Positions 1 to 8,815 of a DNA stretch of 64,000 bases are shown here, one piece after another. Numbering within the stretch: position 1 is the stretch's first letter; the number at the start of each line of letters is the position of its first letter. The notes below the pieces were generated by a model. It saw only the letters and a list, made by a program, of their open reading frames with translations. It was not told the origin of the DNA and did no database searches. The stretch is taken from positions 620,001 through 684,000 of the forward strand of contig NZ_CP174607.1 in assembly GCF_045999315.1 (NCBI RefSeq). The letters run 5' to 3'. Made by a program: the position numbers and the translations under genes. Origin of the DNA: Peredibacter sp045999315. GTDB taxonomy: Bacteria; Bdellovibrionota; Bacteriovoracia; Bacteriovoracales; Bacteriovoracaceae.

Positions 1-560
1 TCTTCACTGATATAAGGAACACGCTTCTGAAGGGCCACAATATTAAGGGAATAATTCTGACGAATCTGAGATTCAACCAGGGTCTTCCCTTCAAAGGCCT
101 TACCAAGCTTAAGCTCTACGATAGAGTAACCGGCCGCAAAGTTATAACGTTGAAGAACGTGAGGAGCGGCAATCTTACTCGCCACGATCTCTCCCATCTC
201 TTCTTCAACTTTAATAATTTCTGAGGCACCAATTTCACGAAGAACGTGCTCATGCAGAGGCGTCGTCGCACGGGCAACCACACGTCCCACACCAAGCTTT
301 CTGAGCATCGCCACCGACATAATACTCATTTCAATATTGTCACCGATCGCCACAATCGCCGTATCCACATCTGAGATGTTAACCGCACGAAGAGACTTTT
401 CTTGAGTCACGTCGATACAGATGGCGTGAGAAACCTTATCTTTAATTCGGTCTACGAGTTCCGGATTAGAATCAATCGCCAGAACTTCCGCCCCTTTTTC
501 AAACAAACGAACCGCAGTTTTTGCTCCGAATGTTCCTAGTCCGATTACAGCAACAATCAT
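1..560 (-). CDS. ktrA: KtrA/TrkA-type K+ uptake regulator (3' truncated by window)
   Basis: Cytoplasmic gating subunit of a Ktr/Trk potassium channel. The reverse strand reads MIVAVIGLGTFGAKT, a dinucleotide-binding GxGxxG loop, followed by an acidic residue at the end of beta-2 (AIDSNPE). That is the N-terminal RCK/TrkA-N Rossmann fold. Around residue 140 (AAPHVLQRYNF) the reading passes into the start of the TrkA-C ligand domain, which is cut by the window start. About 186 codons are visible; KtrA proteins are usually about 220 residues. The ATG lies 4 bp downstream of the ktrB stop, so the two are one transcript and the membrane pore is made first. Start choice rests on the GGAT upstream and the family N terminus. 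Regulation by ATP/ADP or NAD(H) binding is known for the family, not shown here. Confidence 0.92.
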   Translation of the reverse strand, partial: MIVAVIGLGTFGAKTAVRLFEKGAEVLAIDSNPELVDRIKDKVSHAICIDVTQEKSLRAVNISDVDTAIVAIGDNIEMSIMSVAMLRKLGVGRVVARATTPLHEHVLREIGASEIIKVEEEMGEIVASKIAAPHVLQRYNFAAGYSIVELKLGKAFEGKTLVESQIRQNYSLNIVALQKRVPYISE

Positions 561-564
561 ATTT

Positions 565-2292
565 TTATCCTATTAGTACTTTCCCTTCAGGGTATTCAAC
601 TTTATTTGGTAATACAGCACGAGATCCAACCGCCAGAACGAGAGTGAGAGGTCCTACTCGACCTACAAACATCATCAGGATGATGGTAATTTTTCCGAGC
701 ACAGTCAGGAACGGCGTTATTCCGAGAGACAGACCAACCGTACCGAAAGCACTGGTCACTTCAAAGAGAAGGGCCAAGAAACTCTTGTCCGGTTCAAGTC
801 GCATCATCACCAACACTCCCACACTCACGACAATAAGTGAGATAATGAAGATGGCGATGGATTTCACGACGGTAGCGGCGGGAATTCTTCTCTCGAAAAA
901 CTCCACATCAAACTTACCTTTTAAAGTCGCAGTCACTGATTGCAGAAGAACCGCAAACGTTGTGGTCTTCACACCACCTCCGGTTGAACCCGGTGAGGCG
1001 CCAATAAACATCAGGAGCACCAGCATATAAAGGCTGTGCGGGTGAAGTGAGTTTAGATTAATGGTATTAAAGCCCGCTGTTCTTGGAGTAACAGATTGGA
1101 AGAACGAAACCTGGAATCTTTCCCACATACTCATGTCTTGGAAAGCATGGAGAAACTCTCCAAAGAAAAGATAGATGGTCCCGAAGGCCAGTAATAGAGT
1201 ATTCACCGATAATACGATCTTGGTATGAACCGTAAGATTTTTGAAAGAACGTTTATATTTTATGGCATCCGTTACATCTTTCATGACCGAGAAACCGATA
1301 CCACCAAGGATAATCAGGAATGCAACAGTCATTGAGATCAAGGGCTCAAACTTAAAATCTTCCAGATTGTTATTAAATAAAGCATACCCAGCATTACAGA
1401 ATGCCATGATGGCATGATAAAAACCAAAGTACAGGGCCTGACCAATCTCAAAACCTTCTTGGTAAAATCCCATGGTTAAAATAATCGCCCCAATGAATTC
1501 GATCATGAAAGTGTAACGAATAATGTCCACAATTAGGCTGAGTAGCTCTTCTGAACTAGAAGTATCAAGCACATCGTGCATGATTACCTGCTCTCTCATC
1601 TGAAGGTTTTTCCCCATGATCACGGCCATGGAACTTGAAAGAGTCATGATCCCGAGACCACCCACTTGAGTAAGAATGAGCATCACCATTTGGCCAAAAA
1701 TACTAAATTCATCCGGCAAAGAAATTGTTGAAAGTCCCGTCACACAAGTGGCCGAAGTCGCCATGAAAAGGGCATCAATAAAAGCGATGCTTTTACCTGG
1801 CGCCGCTGACACCGGAAGAATAAGAATCAAAGATCCTAATAATATCCATCCACCGAAAGAAAGAAGGACCACTTCCGCAGGGGCGAGTTTCAGACGGAAT
1901 AAGAAACTACTAGTACCCGTGTAACTTGCCTTGGCCTTGGTCTCTTCCTTTTCATAAAAAGAAATGACCGTCGAGAACAGATGGACGGCCGATAACCAAT
2001 AAATAAATTCAATGTCCCCCCAGGTAATTATCAGAGGAACAAAAATAATCAATGAAAAGACATAACGCCGGAAAAAATCTTCGAAACCATCGCTCTTTAA
2101 AAAGTTAGAAGCAAGAGTTATAAAGAGAATTAACGGAACGACCCAGATAGCGTGGGCAAGAATCAAATCCATCGGAAGCTTGGCAAGGATATGCGGAAAC
2201 CGATTAGATTTTTGTAAGGTATAAACGACTACAAAGAAACCATTGACGAAAATTTCGAGCAACAATGGTATTCTTCCCATAAAATAATTCAT
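565..2292 (-). CDS. ktrB: KtrB/TrkH-type potassium transporter pore subunit
   Basis: 575-residue multi-pass inner-membrane protein of the Trk/Ktr/HKT superfamily. The four half-pore loops are visible: ATCVTGLS (about 181-188), CNAGYAL (about 299-305), TPRTAGFNT (402-410) and AFGTVGLS (515-522). Each keeps the filter glycine. SPGSTGGGVKTTT (about 433-445) is the typical conserved segment after the third loop. The first 120 residues add three to four hydrophobic helices beyond the minimal KtrB core (about 450 residues), so this is an N-terminally extended variant, as found in several proteobacterial TrkH/KtrB proteins. It is upstream of and co-transcribed with ktrA (4-bp gap). It takes up K+, probably coupled to Na+ in the Ktr type; coupling cannot be told from sequence alone. 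Confidence 0.93.
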   Translation of the reverse strand: MNYFMGRIPLLLEIFVNGFFVVVYTLQKSNRFPHILAKLPMDLILAHAIWVVPLILFITLASNFLKSDGFEDFFRRYVFSLIIFVPLIITWGDIEFIYWLSAVHLFSTVISFYEKEETKAKASYTGTSSFLFRLKLAPAEVVLLSFGGWILLGSLILILPVSAAPGKSIAFIDALFMATSATCVTGLSTISLPDEFSIFGQMVMLILTQVGGLGIMTLSSSMAVIMGKNLQMREQVIMHDVLDTSSSEELLSLIVDIIRYTFMIEFIGAIILTMGFYQEGFEIGQALYFGFYHAIMAFCNAGYALFNNNLEDFKFEPLISMTVAFLIILGGIGFSVMKDVTDAIKYKRSFKNLTVHTKIVLSVNTLLLAFGTIYLFFGEFLHAFQDMSMWERFQVSFFQSVTPRTAGFNTINLNSLHPHSLYMLVLLMFIGASPGSTGGGVKTTTFAVLLQSVTATLKGKFDVEFFERRIPAATVVKSIAIFIISLIVVSVGVLVMMRLEPDKSFLALLFEVTSAFGTVGLSLGITPFLTVLGKITIILMMFVGRVGPLTLVLAVGSRAVLPNKVEYPEGKVLIG

Positions 2293-2338
2293 AACGCTAA
2301 TTTTACGTCCTTTTTACAAACAATCCTAGGAATTGTTC

Positions 2339-3436
2339 ATGCGCCAAAAACGCCTCATCCCTTTCGAAATTACCAGTATGGATAGCTTGGGACAGGGAGT
2401 TAGTAAACTCGGTGATAAAGTAACATTTATTGCTAAAACTACTGTCGGTGACAAGGGGGTCGCTGAAATTCTTGCAGAAAGAAAAGGCGTCACCTTTGCT
2501 AAGGTTCATGAGCTCTCAACTCCCTCTTCCCGCCGAATTACGCCAGCATGTATTCATTTTAATACTTGTCCATCCTGCCACTATCAACAAGTGAGCTATG
2601 AAGACGAGTTGGAATTTAAAAAAGAGAATTTTCAAAAACTCTTCCGAAAACTTCCTTTGCCTGAGGTTCAAGTCATTGGCGCAGTACGAAGATTTGAATA
2701 CCGAAATCGGATTCAGCTTCATTATAGTCTCAAATCTAAGCTAATCGGAATGAAGGACCAGTCAAATCGCATCACCAGCATACCTGAGTGCTTAATTGGT
2801 CTCCCTGAAGTAAAGGCCGAAATCAAACGCCTTTATCATCAAGATCAGTGGATGAAAGAGGTCCCTAAGGGTCAACCGGAAGGCCACGTTGAGATTTACT
2901 GGGTCCAAAATCAAATCAAGACATCCTGGAATAGGCCCTATGCTGATGGTGGCTTTACTCAGGTGTTCGAAGAAATGAATCAAAAACTCAAAACGATTTT
3001 GCATGAGAAGTGGATTTTAGAGAAGTCGACTGATTTACTCGACTTATTCGCGGGCAATGGAAATCTCAGTAACGGTTTGAATTATTCTAAGCGCTTAGGC
3101 GTGGATCTTTACTCCCAAGTACCTGGCCCAGAGTTCATTAACCAGAATATCTACGATGATTCGGCCTTAAATAGAATTCAATCTGAGCTAAAAAAGAGGG
3201 ATCTTAAAGTTGAAAACCTTCTCCTGGATCCACCCCGCTCCGGTCTTAAAAACTTAAAAGAATGGATTGAAATACTAAAACCAAAAACGATCGCCTACGT
3301 AAGCTGTGATCCTCACACACTTGCCCGAGATGTAATGGCGATAGAAGGCTATACGATTGGTCAGGCCTTTTTGATTGATTTTTTTCCCTCAACCTTTCAT
3401 TTCGAAAGTTTCATAATTCTCGAGAGGAAAAGCTGA
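2339..3436 (+). CDS. TRAM-domain RNA (uracil-C5) methyltransferase, TrmA/RlmD family
   Basis: SAM-dependent 5-methyluridine RNA methyltransferase. Residues 1-55 form a TRAM-like RNA-binding domain (DSLGQGVSKLGDKVTFI). A cysteine set follows (CIHFNTCPSC, then a Cys before LIGLPE), matching the 4Fe-4S ligands of RlmD-type enzymes. The C-terminal half is a Rossmann methyltransferase: SAM motif DLLDLFAGNGNLS, motif LLLDPPRSGL, and VSCDPHTLARD carrying the nucleophilic Cys. The length, 365 residues, is shorter than E. coli RlmD (about 430) because the middle RNA-binding part is reduced. ATG at 2339 is preferred to an in-frame TTG at 2333 because AGGA sits 7 nt upstream. It is divergent from ktrB with a gap of about 46 bp. 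RlmD (23S U1939) is the likeliest target class but the exact base is not assignable. Confidence 0.85.
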   Translation: MRQKRLIPFEITSMDSLGQGVSKLGDKVTFIAKTTVGDKGVAEILAERKGVTFAKVHELSTPSSRRITPACIHFNTCPSCHYQQVSYEDELEFKKENFQKLFRKLPLPEVQVIGAVRRFEYRNRIQLHYSLKSKLIGMKDQSNRITSIPECLIGLPEVKAEIKRLYHQDQWMKEVPKGQPEGHVEIYWVQNQIKTSWNRPYADGGFTQVFEEMNQKLKTILHEKWILEKSTDLLDLFAGNGNLSNGLNYSKRLGVDLYSQVPGPEFINQNIYDDSALNRIQSELKKRDLKVENLLLDPPRSGLKNLKEWIEILKPKTIAYVSCDPHTLARDVMAIEGYTIGQAFLIDFFPSTFHFESFIILERKS

Positions 3437-3503
3437 TTTTCTTTTTACAAAAATGATCCCCTTACTTAGAATTAAATAAAGCATTTTTTTGTTAGGAGGG
3501 GCC

Positions 3504-4343
3504 ATGTTTAAAGCCATTAGTTCAAAATCAACGGGGATCGTTTTCCTGTGCCTGTTTGTGCTGGCCTCATGTGCTTCAAAACAAACCAAACTTCAACAAA
3601 AACAAGCTGAGATTTATTTCGGTGCCGGTACACAAAGTTTGATGGATCGCCAGTACACTGAAGCACTTAAAAATCTCATCAAGGCCAACGAACTAAATCC
3701 TGACAACACTGAAATTTTGAACAATCTCGGCATGGCCTATTATTTCAAGGGCGAGAAAGATCTTGCTGTGAAAACTCTTAATGCCGCTCTTGAAGCAAGT
3801 GATCGTAACTCAGATGCGCGTGTGAACCTCGCCTCTATTTTCTACAAAGACGGTGAAGTTGAAAAAGCTGAAACAATCTACAAACAGGTTCTAAAAGATC
3901 TGACTTACGATAAGCAAGCACGCACATATTACAATCTTGGTATCATCGAACTTCAGAACCGCAGAAACATTGTGGGAGCTGAAAACTATTTTAAAAAAGC
4001 GATCAAGGAAGACGACAACTATTGTCCTGCTTACTATCAGCTAGGACTAGTTCAGTATCAACGCCGCCAATTCAACTCGGCTTTGACAAATTTTAAAGAG
4101 GCCTCTATGGGGACTTGCTACGATTTGCCTGCACCCCACTACTATCAGGCACTAACACTGATCGAACTTCGTCGCTACGATGAGGCACGTATCAAGCTAG
4201 ATGATGTTGATACTCGCTTTCCCAAAACGACCTTTGCTGTTAAGGCCCGTTCAAAAGCAATCGAACTAAACGAAATTGAATCAAGAAATAAATCTACAGA
4301 AGCTCATGCATCAAGGAAGGTGCTTGAATCTCCAGATTTCTAA
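3504..4343 (+). CDS. TPR-repeat outer-membrane lipoprotein (PilW/PilF-like)
   Basis: 279 residues. A lipoprotein signal peptide ends in the lipobox LASC (Cys about 24), so Lgt in this same window would lipidate it. Nearly all the rest is tetratricopeptide repeats, about five to six units, e.g. ILNNLGMAYYFKGEKDLAVK and YYNLGIIELQNRRN. This resembles PilW/PilF, the lipoprotein that helps the type IV pilus secretin assemble. In gammaproteobacteria pilF commonly precedes rodZ, the same order as here (next gene starts 20 bp downstream), which supports that reading. No pilus genes are in the window, so a general scaffold role remains possible. ATG 3504 is chosen over an upstream in-frame TTG because of the strong GGAGGGG site. 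Confidence 0.75.
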   Translation: MFKAISSKSTGIVFLCLFVLASCASKQTKLQQKQAEIYFGAGTQSLMDRQYTEALKNLIKANELNPDNTEILNNLGMAYYFKGEKDLAVKTLNAALEASDRNSDARVNLASIFYKDGEVEKAETIYKQVLKDLTYDKQARTYYNLGIIELQNRRNIVGAENYFKKAIKEDDNYCPAYYQLGLVQYQRRQFNSALTNFKEASMGTCYDLPAPHYYQALTLIELRRYDEARIKLDDVDTRFPKTTFAVKARSKAIELNEIESRNKSTEAHASRKVLESPDF

Positions 4344-4362
4344 TACACCAAGGATGGGGTAA

Positions 4363-5559
4363 ATGGAAAAACAAGAAATGAACCAGGGAGAAGGGACGAA
4401 TGCATCAATGGGTCTCCTAGGCGAGTACCTGAAGCAGAAACGTCTCGACAAAAACTTCACGCTTGAGAAGCTTTCTCAAAAAACAAAGATCAGCGTGAAC
4501 ATTCTGAAGTGCCTTGAGGCCAATGACTACGATCATTTGCCAAGTGCCGCTTATATTAAAGGGTTCGTACAAAGTTATGTGAAGGTCTTAGGGATTCCTC
4601 AGGATGAGGCGATCACGAAGATGGAATACACTTATCTTAATGTTCTGGGTAAGCCATTCCCGGCCCTCAATCATACAAAACTCATGTCTACGCCAAGCTC
4701 TACTCAGCCATTGGCCGGACAAAAATCCCCTACTGACGAAGCTCCTACTCCTCATGAAGTCATTGAAAGTGGTGACTCAATCATTGAGAGCACAAAGTCT
4801 ATTCTTCCCATCATTATTTTTGGTGCGGTGATTTTACTTTTTGTGGGTGGTTATAAGCTCATCTCTACTGTGGTTGAGAGCGAAGTAAGTGGCCAACAAG
4901 AAAAAGATCTTGGTCCAAAAATCGAATCGAGTTCTGCACTAGTTAAGCAACCTGAAAAGGCACCTGAACCTCCAAAGACCGAGGCAACGGCCACTCCTAC
5001 TACACCGACTGAGGCAACTCCTCCAGCAGCTGAAGCTAAAAAAGAGGAAGTTAAAGCTGAACCAGAGTTCCCTAGAAACTTTCCAACTGTAGACTTTAAA
5101 AAAGTTCGCGGGAAACTATTCTCAGTTAAAACTGATGCTCCTGAAAATGAAGATACTGCTATTCTTCCTCAGCAGATCAAAGATTCAATGAACTCTGAGC
5201 TTCAAAACATTTACATCCGCGCGACTGAAGGTAACACTTGGTTAAGTTACAAAATTGATAACAATCCCATCGAAAGCGTCATCATTAATAAAGACAGTGA
5301 TCTTTTCCTACAAGGAAATGAAATCCGTATTTTCCTAGGAAACGTGAAAGTCACTAAGATCTTCTATAACAACTATTTAATCGAAACTCCGACCAAGTCC
5401 GGTGTTAAAAGTCTGATCTTCCCGGAAGAAAGCAATGCTAAATTCCAATTGCCGCTCTTCCCGAAGGCAAAGGATGACATCCTCTACACTGCTGAGGACT
5501 ACATCAAGAGAATGAAACTTGAAGAAGAAGAATTAGAGAAACGAAAAGCCAATCAATAA
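4363..5559 (+). CDS. rodZ: RodZ-like HTH membrane protein
   Basis: 398 residues. The N-terminal cytoplasmic helix-turn-helix of the HTH_25 type is clear (LGEYLKQKRLDKNFTLEKL then KGFVQSYVKVLGI). A single transmembrane helix lies at about 146-168 (IIIFGAVILLFVGG). A Pro/Ala/Thr/Glu-rich periplasmic linker (about 185-235) leads to a C-terminal beta domain of the RodZ DUF4115 type (residues about 285-360). RodZ couples MreB filaments to the elongasome and helps set rod shape. Start ATG 4363 follows GGATGGGG. It lies immediately downstream of the PilF-like lipoprotein and ends at a bidirectional terminator. Confidence is high for the architecture, somewhat lower for strict orthology because the C-terminal domain diverges. 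Confidence 0.85.
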   Translation: MEKQEMNQGEGTNASMGLLGEYLKQKRLDKNFTLEKLSQKTKISVNILKCLEANDYDHLPSAAYIKGFVQSYVKVLGIPQDEAITKMEYTYLNVLGKPFPALNHTKLMSTPSSTQPLAGQKSPTDEAPTPHEVIESGDSIIESTKSILPIIIFGAVILLFVGGYKLISTVVESEVSGQQEKDLGPKIESSSALVKQPEKAPEPPKTEATATPTTPTEATPPAAEAKKEEVKAEPEFPRNFPTVDFKKVRGKLFSVKTDAPENEDTAILPQQIKDSMNSELQNIYIRATEGNTWLSYKIDNNPIESVIINKDSDLFLQGNEIRIFLGNVKVTKIFYNNYLIETPTKSGVKSLIFPEESNAKFQLPLFPKAKDDILYTAEDYIKRMKLEEEELEKRKANQ

Positions 5560-5561
5560 GC

Positions 5562-5592
5562 AAAAAAGGCCAGAGCGATCTGGCCTTTTTTT
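5562..5592. terminator. Bidirectional intrinsic terminator between rodZ-like and lptF
   Basis: A-run, then GGCCAGA, a GCGA loop, TCTGGCC and a T-run. The stem is symmetrical and has T-runs on both strands, so it can end both convergent transcripts. It overlaps the lptF stop codon. Confidence 0.9.
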
Positions 5593-6721
5593 ATGACTGC
5601 CAATCTAGTTTTCGATAGAACCAAAGACCCAACCCCGTCATTACTGTTACTGGTAAAAATACCGCCACAGGAATAGGAATGACCTCTTTCTTCGCAAAGC
5701 TTACGAGAGAAAAATAAAGTCCGTAATAAAGAATCAAACAAAGAAGCCCAATAAGACCCGAGTTCTTTCCTTTTCCACGGTTCCCGGTCACACCCAGAGT
5801 GAAACCCAGGAAACAAAAGATGAAACAGACAAAAGCGCCGTTTTTACGGTTCCAAAATTCATACTTGGCGTTGAAGAATTCTTTTTTGTTAAAACGGTAG
5901 GCCTTTTCAGCTTCCTCGGGAGTCATTTTTAAGACTCCTTCAAGTTCCTTAGAAGAAAGCATCGTTTCTTTGATACTCAAACGATCTTCAAATTGTTGCT
6001 GGGAAACTGGAAACACGTACTTCGAAAAAAGAATTTTTTCCTGATCCGTGCCTTTTGCCTGACCCACAATGTTTCCATCGTGCAGAACGAGGGTCAATTT
6101 TTCAGTCAAAGACTCAGCATCTCTTTCAAAAATAAGCTCTCCTCTCTTCGCAAAGATCACCTTCGAGTTTTGAGGATTTTCCTGAATATGAAGAAACACT
6201 TCATCGAGATTTCTACCATATTTAGTCGATTTACTCGCAAATAGAGTCAAACTTGGAATCAGAGTAAAAAATTGTCCTTCTTTAATCCCGGCCAGGAGAC
6301 CACTTGAAGTCAGGTAGTTAAGCTTCTGCTTAAAGGCCTTATTGGATTTAGGAATTACAGTTTGGTTTAACTGATACACACTGACGGTAAGAAGACCGGC
6401 AATGATAAGAAACGGAAGAAGGATTTTAAACTTAGTCATCCCCCCTGCGCGCATAGCAATATATTCTGAATCACCTGAAATGCGATTTAAACAATAAATA
6501 GTTGAGAAGAATACTGCAATTGGAAGAGAGAGCGGAACGAAGGTAAGAGCAATATTTCCAATCAGTTTGAGGGTAAACCACAGAGAAATATCTCGGGTCA
6601 CCAGGAGTTCTGTCATCCGAAACAACTCGAAAGTCAGAAGGAAGCTAATAAAAAAGATGGTACTCACCACCAAAGGCAGAACAAATTGTGCGGCAAGGTA
6701 TCGTTGCAATAAAAGCTTCAT
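5591..6721 (-). CDS. lptF: LptF/LptG-family LPS export permease
   Basis: 376-residue inner-membrane protein of the YjgP/YjgQ family. Layout is typical: three N-terminal membrane helices, with the conserved stretch ISGDSEYIAMRAGGMT after helix 2-3; a large periplasmic beta-jellyroll (about 125-270); and three C-terminal helices (FCFLGFTLGV, LCLILYYGLYFS, VFLPVTVMTGLGLWF). With LptB and the other LptF/G subunit it would extract lipopolysaccharide from the inner membrane. It is divergent from pepA across 83 bp, as lptF and pepA are in E. coli; that synteny favours lptF over lptG. The Lpt partners are not in the window. Confidence 0.85.
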   Translation of the reverse strand: MKLLLQRYLAAQFVLPLVVSTIFFISFLLTFELFRMTELLVTRDISLWFTLKLIGNIALTFVPLSLPIAVFFSTIYCLNRISGDSEYIAMRAGGMTKFKILLPFLIIAGLLTVSVYQLNQTVIPKSNKAFKQKLNYLTSSGLLAGIKEGQFFTLIPSLTLFASKSTKYGRNLDEVFLHIQENPQNSKVIFAKRGELIFERDAESLTEKLTLVLHDGNIVGQAKGTDQEKILFSKYVFPVSQQQFEDRLSIKETMLSSKELEGVLKMTPEEAEKAYRFNKKEFFNAKYEFWNRKNGAFVCFIFCFLGFTLGVTGNRGKGKNSGLIGLLCLILYYGLYFSLVSFAKKEVIPIPVAVFLPVTVMTGLGLWFYRKLDWQS

Positions 6722-6804
6722 ATTTTTATCCTAAGAACAAAATACTCCAGATTCACCTTTCCTTCAAGAAATGGCAGAATAGGGTGACTAATAAAGGAGC
6801 TTCC

Positions 6805-8355
6805 ATGCTATTTAAACTCGACACTGTTGGGGATCAGTTCCTCGGCGCTGAATTAAAGATCCTCACTGCATTCCAAAAAACTGCCACTACAGCAGCAAAA
6901 ACTACAAAAGGTGCAAAAGCTGCCAAAGCTGAATCATCTGTTTCTATCGACCATTGGTCAGACAAAGGTCTTAAAGAAGAATTCGCAAACCTAAAATCAG
7001 CCGCGAAATTCAAAGGTGCTAAAGACGAAACTCTTTCATTCACTGGCGCTACCGGTGAGACAGTTTGGGTTGTTGGTCTTGGTGATAAAACAAAATATGA
7101 AGCAGAAGATCTTCGTAAGTCAGTTGCTAAAATTTACAAGGCCGCTAAAGCTGGAAAATTTTCAACTGTGGCCTTCGATGTTCCTGGTTTCAACACTCTT
7201 AAAGACGAAGCTCTTACAACTTCTCTAATCGCTGAAGCGATTTATCTTTCAGACTACTCTTTCGATAAATATAAGTCGAAAAAGCCAGAATCAGCAGAAG
7301 TGACTATTGTGTTCGCTCATGTTGAGAAAAAGAACTCTGCAAAAATCGAGAAGGCACTTGCTTCAACTCAGAACATCTGTGAATCAATTAACGTTATTAA
7401 AGACTACGTTAACGAAGCACCAAACGTCCTTCACTCTGAAGAATATGCTCGTCGTGTAGAAGCTGACGTTAAGAAGAACCTTAAAGGTGTAAAAATTAAA
7501 GTTCTTAACAAGGCACAGATCCAAAAAGAAAAAATGGGTATGTTCCTTTCTGTGAACGCTGGTTCAGCTTACGAGCCTCGCCTTGTTCACCTTACTTATG
7601 AGCCACCAAAGTCTACTTCTAAGACAAAGCACATCGCTCTTGTTGGTAAAGGTATTACTTTCGATACAGGTGGATACTGTGTGAAGCCAGGTGCAAGCAT
7701 GGCCGGCATGAAGAATGATATGGGTGGTTCAGCAACTGTTTACGGTGCTTTCCGTGCAGCGGTTCTTGAAAAAGCTCCAGTTAAAATCACTTGTATCCTT
7801 GCTATGACTGACAACGCGATCAACGAGCTTGCTACAACTCCAGACGCAATCGTTACTGCTCGAAATGGTAAAACTTGCGAAATCCTGAACACAGATGCTG
7901 AAGGTCGCTTGATCCTTGGTGATGCTCTTGATTACGCTTGTGACCAAGGTCCTGATTACATCATCGACGCTGCCACTCTTACTGGCGCTGCTCTAGTGGC
8001 CCTTGGTAACCAGGTTTGTGCGATCCTTGGTAACGATCAGAAATGGATCAATGAAATTCTTGGTTCAGCAAAAGCTCAAGACGAATATATGTGGCAACTT
8101 CCAATCATCAATGAGTGGAGACAAGATATTAAGTCTAAGATCGCTGACATCAAAAACATTGGTACTCCGATGAGAGCTGGTACTGCAATCGGTGCTGCTT
8201 TCCTAGAAGAGTTCATTAAGAACGATATTAAGTGGGCCCACCTAGACGTAGCTGGTGTTGTTGATTCTCAATCGCACCTTCCATACTGTTCTGGTCACGG
8301 AGCTTCTGGTCTAATCGTTCGTACTCTGACTCACCTATTGGTTAATGCAAAATAA
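6805..8355 (+). CDS. pepA: Leucyl aminopeptidase (M17)
   Basis: 516-residue dinuclear metallo-aminopeptidase that removes N-terminal residues from peptides in the cytoplasm. Metal ligands are all visible: K282 and D287 in VGKGITFDTGG, D305 in MKNDMGGSA, D364 and E366 in the M17 signature NTDAEGRLILGDAL. Their spacing is the same as in E. coli PepA, offset by 12. R368 is the catalytic Arg. The N-terminal domain carries an Ala/Lys-rich loop (about residues 27-42, TTAAKTTKGAKAAKAE) that looks like a lineage-specific insertion. ATG 6805 is preceded by AAAGGAG; a longer frame runs upstream into lptF but lacks a site. The 3' end overlaps trmL by 11 bp, so the two are co-transcribed. Confidence 0.96.
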   Translation: MLFKLDTVGDQFLGAELKILTAFQKTATTAAKTTKGAKAAKAESSVSIDHWSDKGLKEEFANLKSAAKFKGAKDETLSFTGATGETVWVVGLGDKTKYEAEDLRKSVAKIYKAAKAGKFSTVAFDVPGFNTLKDEALTTSLIAEAIYLSDYSFDKYKSKKPESAEVTIVFAHVEKKNSAKIEKALASTQNICESINVIKDYVNEAPNVLHSEEYARRVEADVKKNLKGVKIKVLNKAQIQKEKMGMFLSVNAGSAYEPRLVHLTYEPPKSTSKTKHIALVGKGITFDTGGYCVKPGASMAGMKNDMGGSATVYGAFRAAVLEKAPVKITCILAMTDNAINELATTPDAIVTARNGKTCEILNTDAEGRLILGDALDYACDQGPDYIIDAATLTGAALVALGNQVCAILGNDQKWINEILGSAKAQDEYMWQLPIINEWRQDIKSKIADIKNIGTPMRAGTAIGAAFLEEFIKNDIKWAHLDVAGVVDSQSHLPYCSGHGASGLIVRTLTHLLVNAK

Positions 8356-8815
8356 TACCAAATTTAAGATTGTACTATTTGCGCCTGAGATTCCCGGTAA
8401 TACCGGGAGTATCGGGCGCACTTGTGTCGCCCTTAATCTCGAACTCATTTTGATTAAGCCTTACGGTTTTGAAATTGATGAGAAGGCCGTTCGTCGCGCC
8501 GGTCTCGACTATTGGAAACATGTAAAGCTTCGTGAATTTGACTCTTGGGAAGACTTTCTCATTCGTGAGAATCCGCCGAGAGAAAAACTGTTCTTCTATG
8601 AGAACAATGGTTCCAAACTTCACTATGAAGCACCCTATTCTCAAGACTGCTATTTGATTTTTGGTGGTGAGACTCGAGGCATCCCTTACGAAGTTGAGCA
8701 GGAATACCAGTCGCAAATTTATCAGTTGCCTATGTACTCAAAAGAAATTCGTTCGCTGAACCTTTCTAACGTTGCCACTGCCGTGGCCTATGAGTGTTTA
8801 AGGCATCTCATCTAA
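8345..8815 (+). CDS. trmL: tRNA (cytidine/uridine-34 2'-O)-methyltransferase TrmL
   Basis: 156-residue SPOUT-class methyltransferase, the normal TrmL length. Motifs are APEIPGNTGSIGRTC at the N terminus, then FGGETRGIP and LPMYSKEIRSLNLSNVATAV, which form the trefoil knot that binds SAM. It methylates the wobble nucleotide ribose in tRNA-Leu isoacceptors. Translation probably couples to pepA through the 11-bp overlap. Its stop codon shares the tetranucleotide CTAA with the convergent mtgA stop. Confidence 0.95.
   Translation: MQNNTKFKIVLFAPEIPGNTGSIGRTCVALNLELILIKPYGFEIDEKAVRRAGLDYWKHVKLREFDSWEDFLIRENPPREKLFFYENNGSKLHYEAPYSQDCYLIFGGETRGIPYEVEQEYQSQIYQLPMYSKEIRSLNLSNVATAVAYECLRHLI

Noticed and set aside
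2333..2338. TTG start for the TRAM methyltransferase
   Set aside because: ATG at 2339 has a better-placed AGGA and matches the family N terminus.
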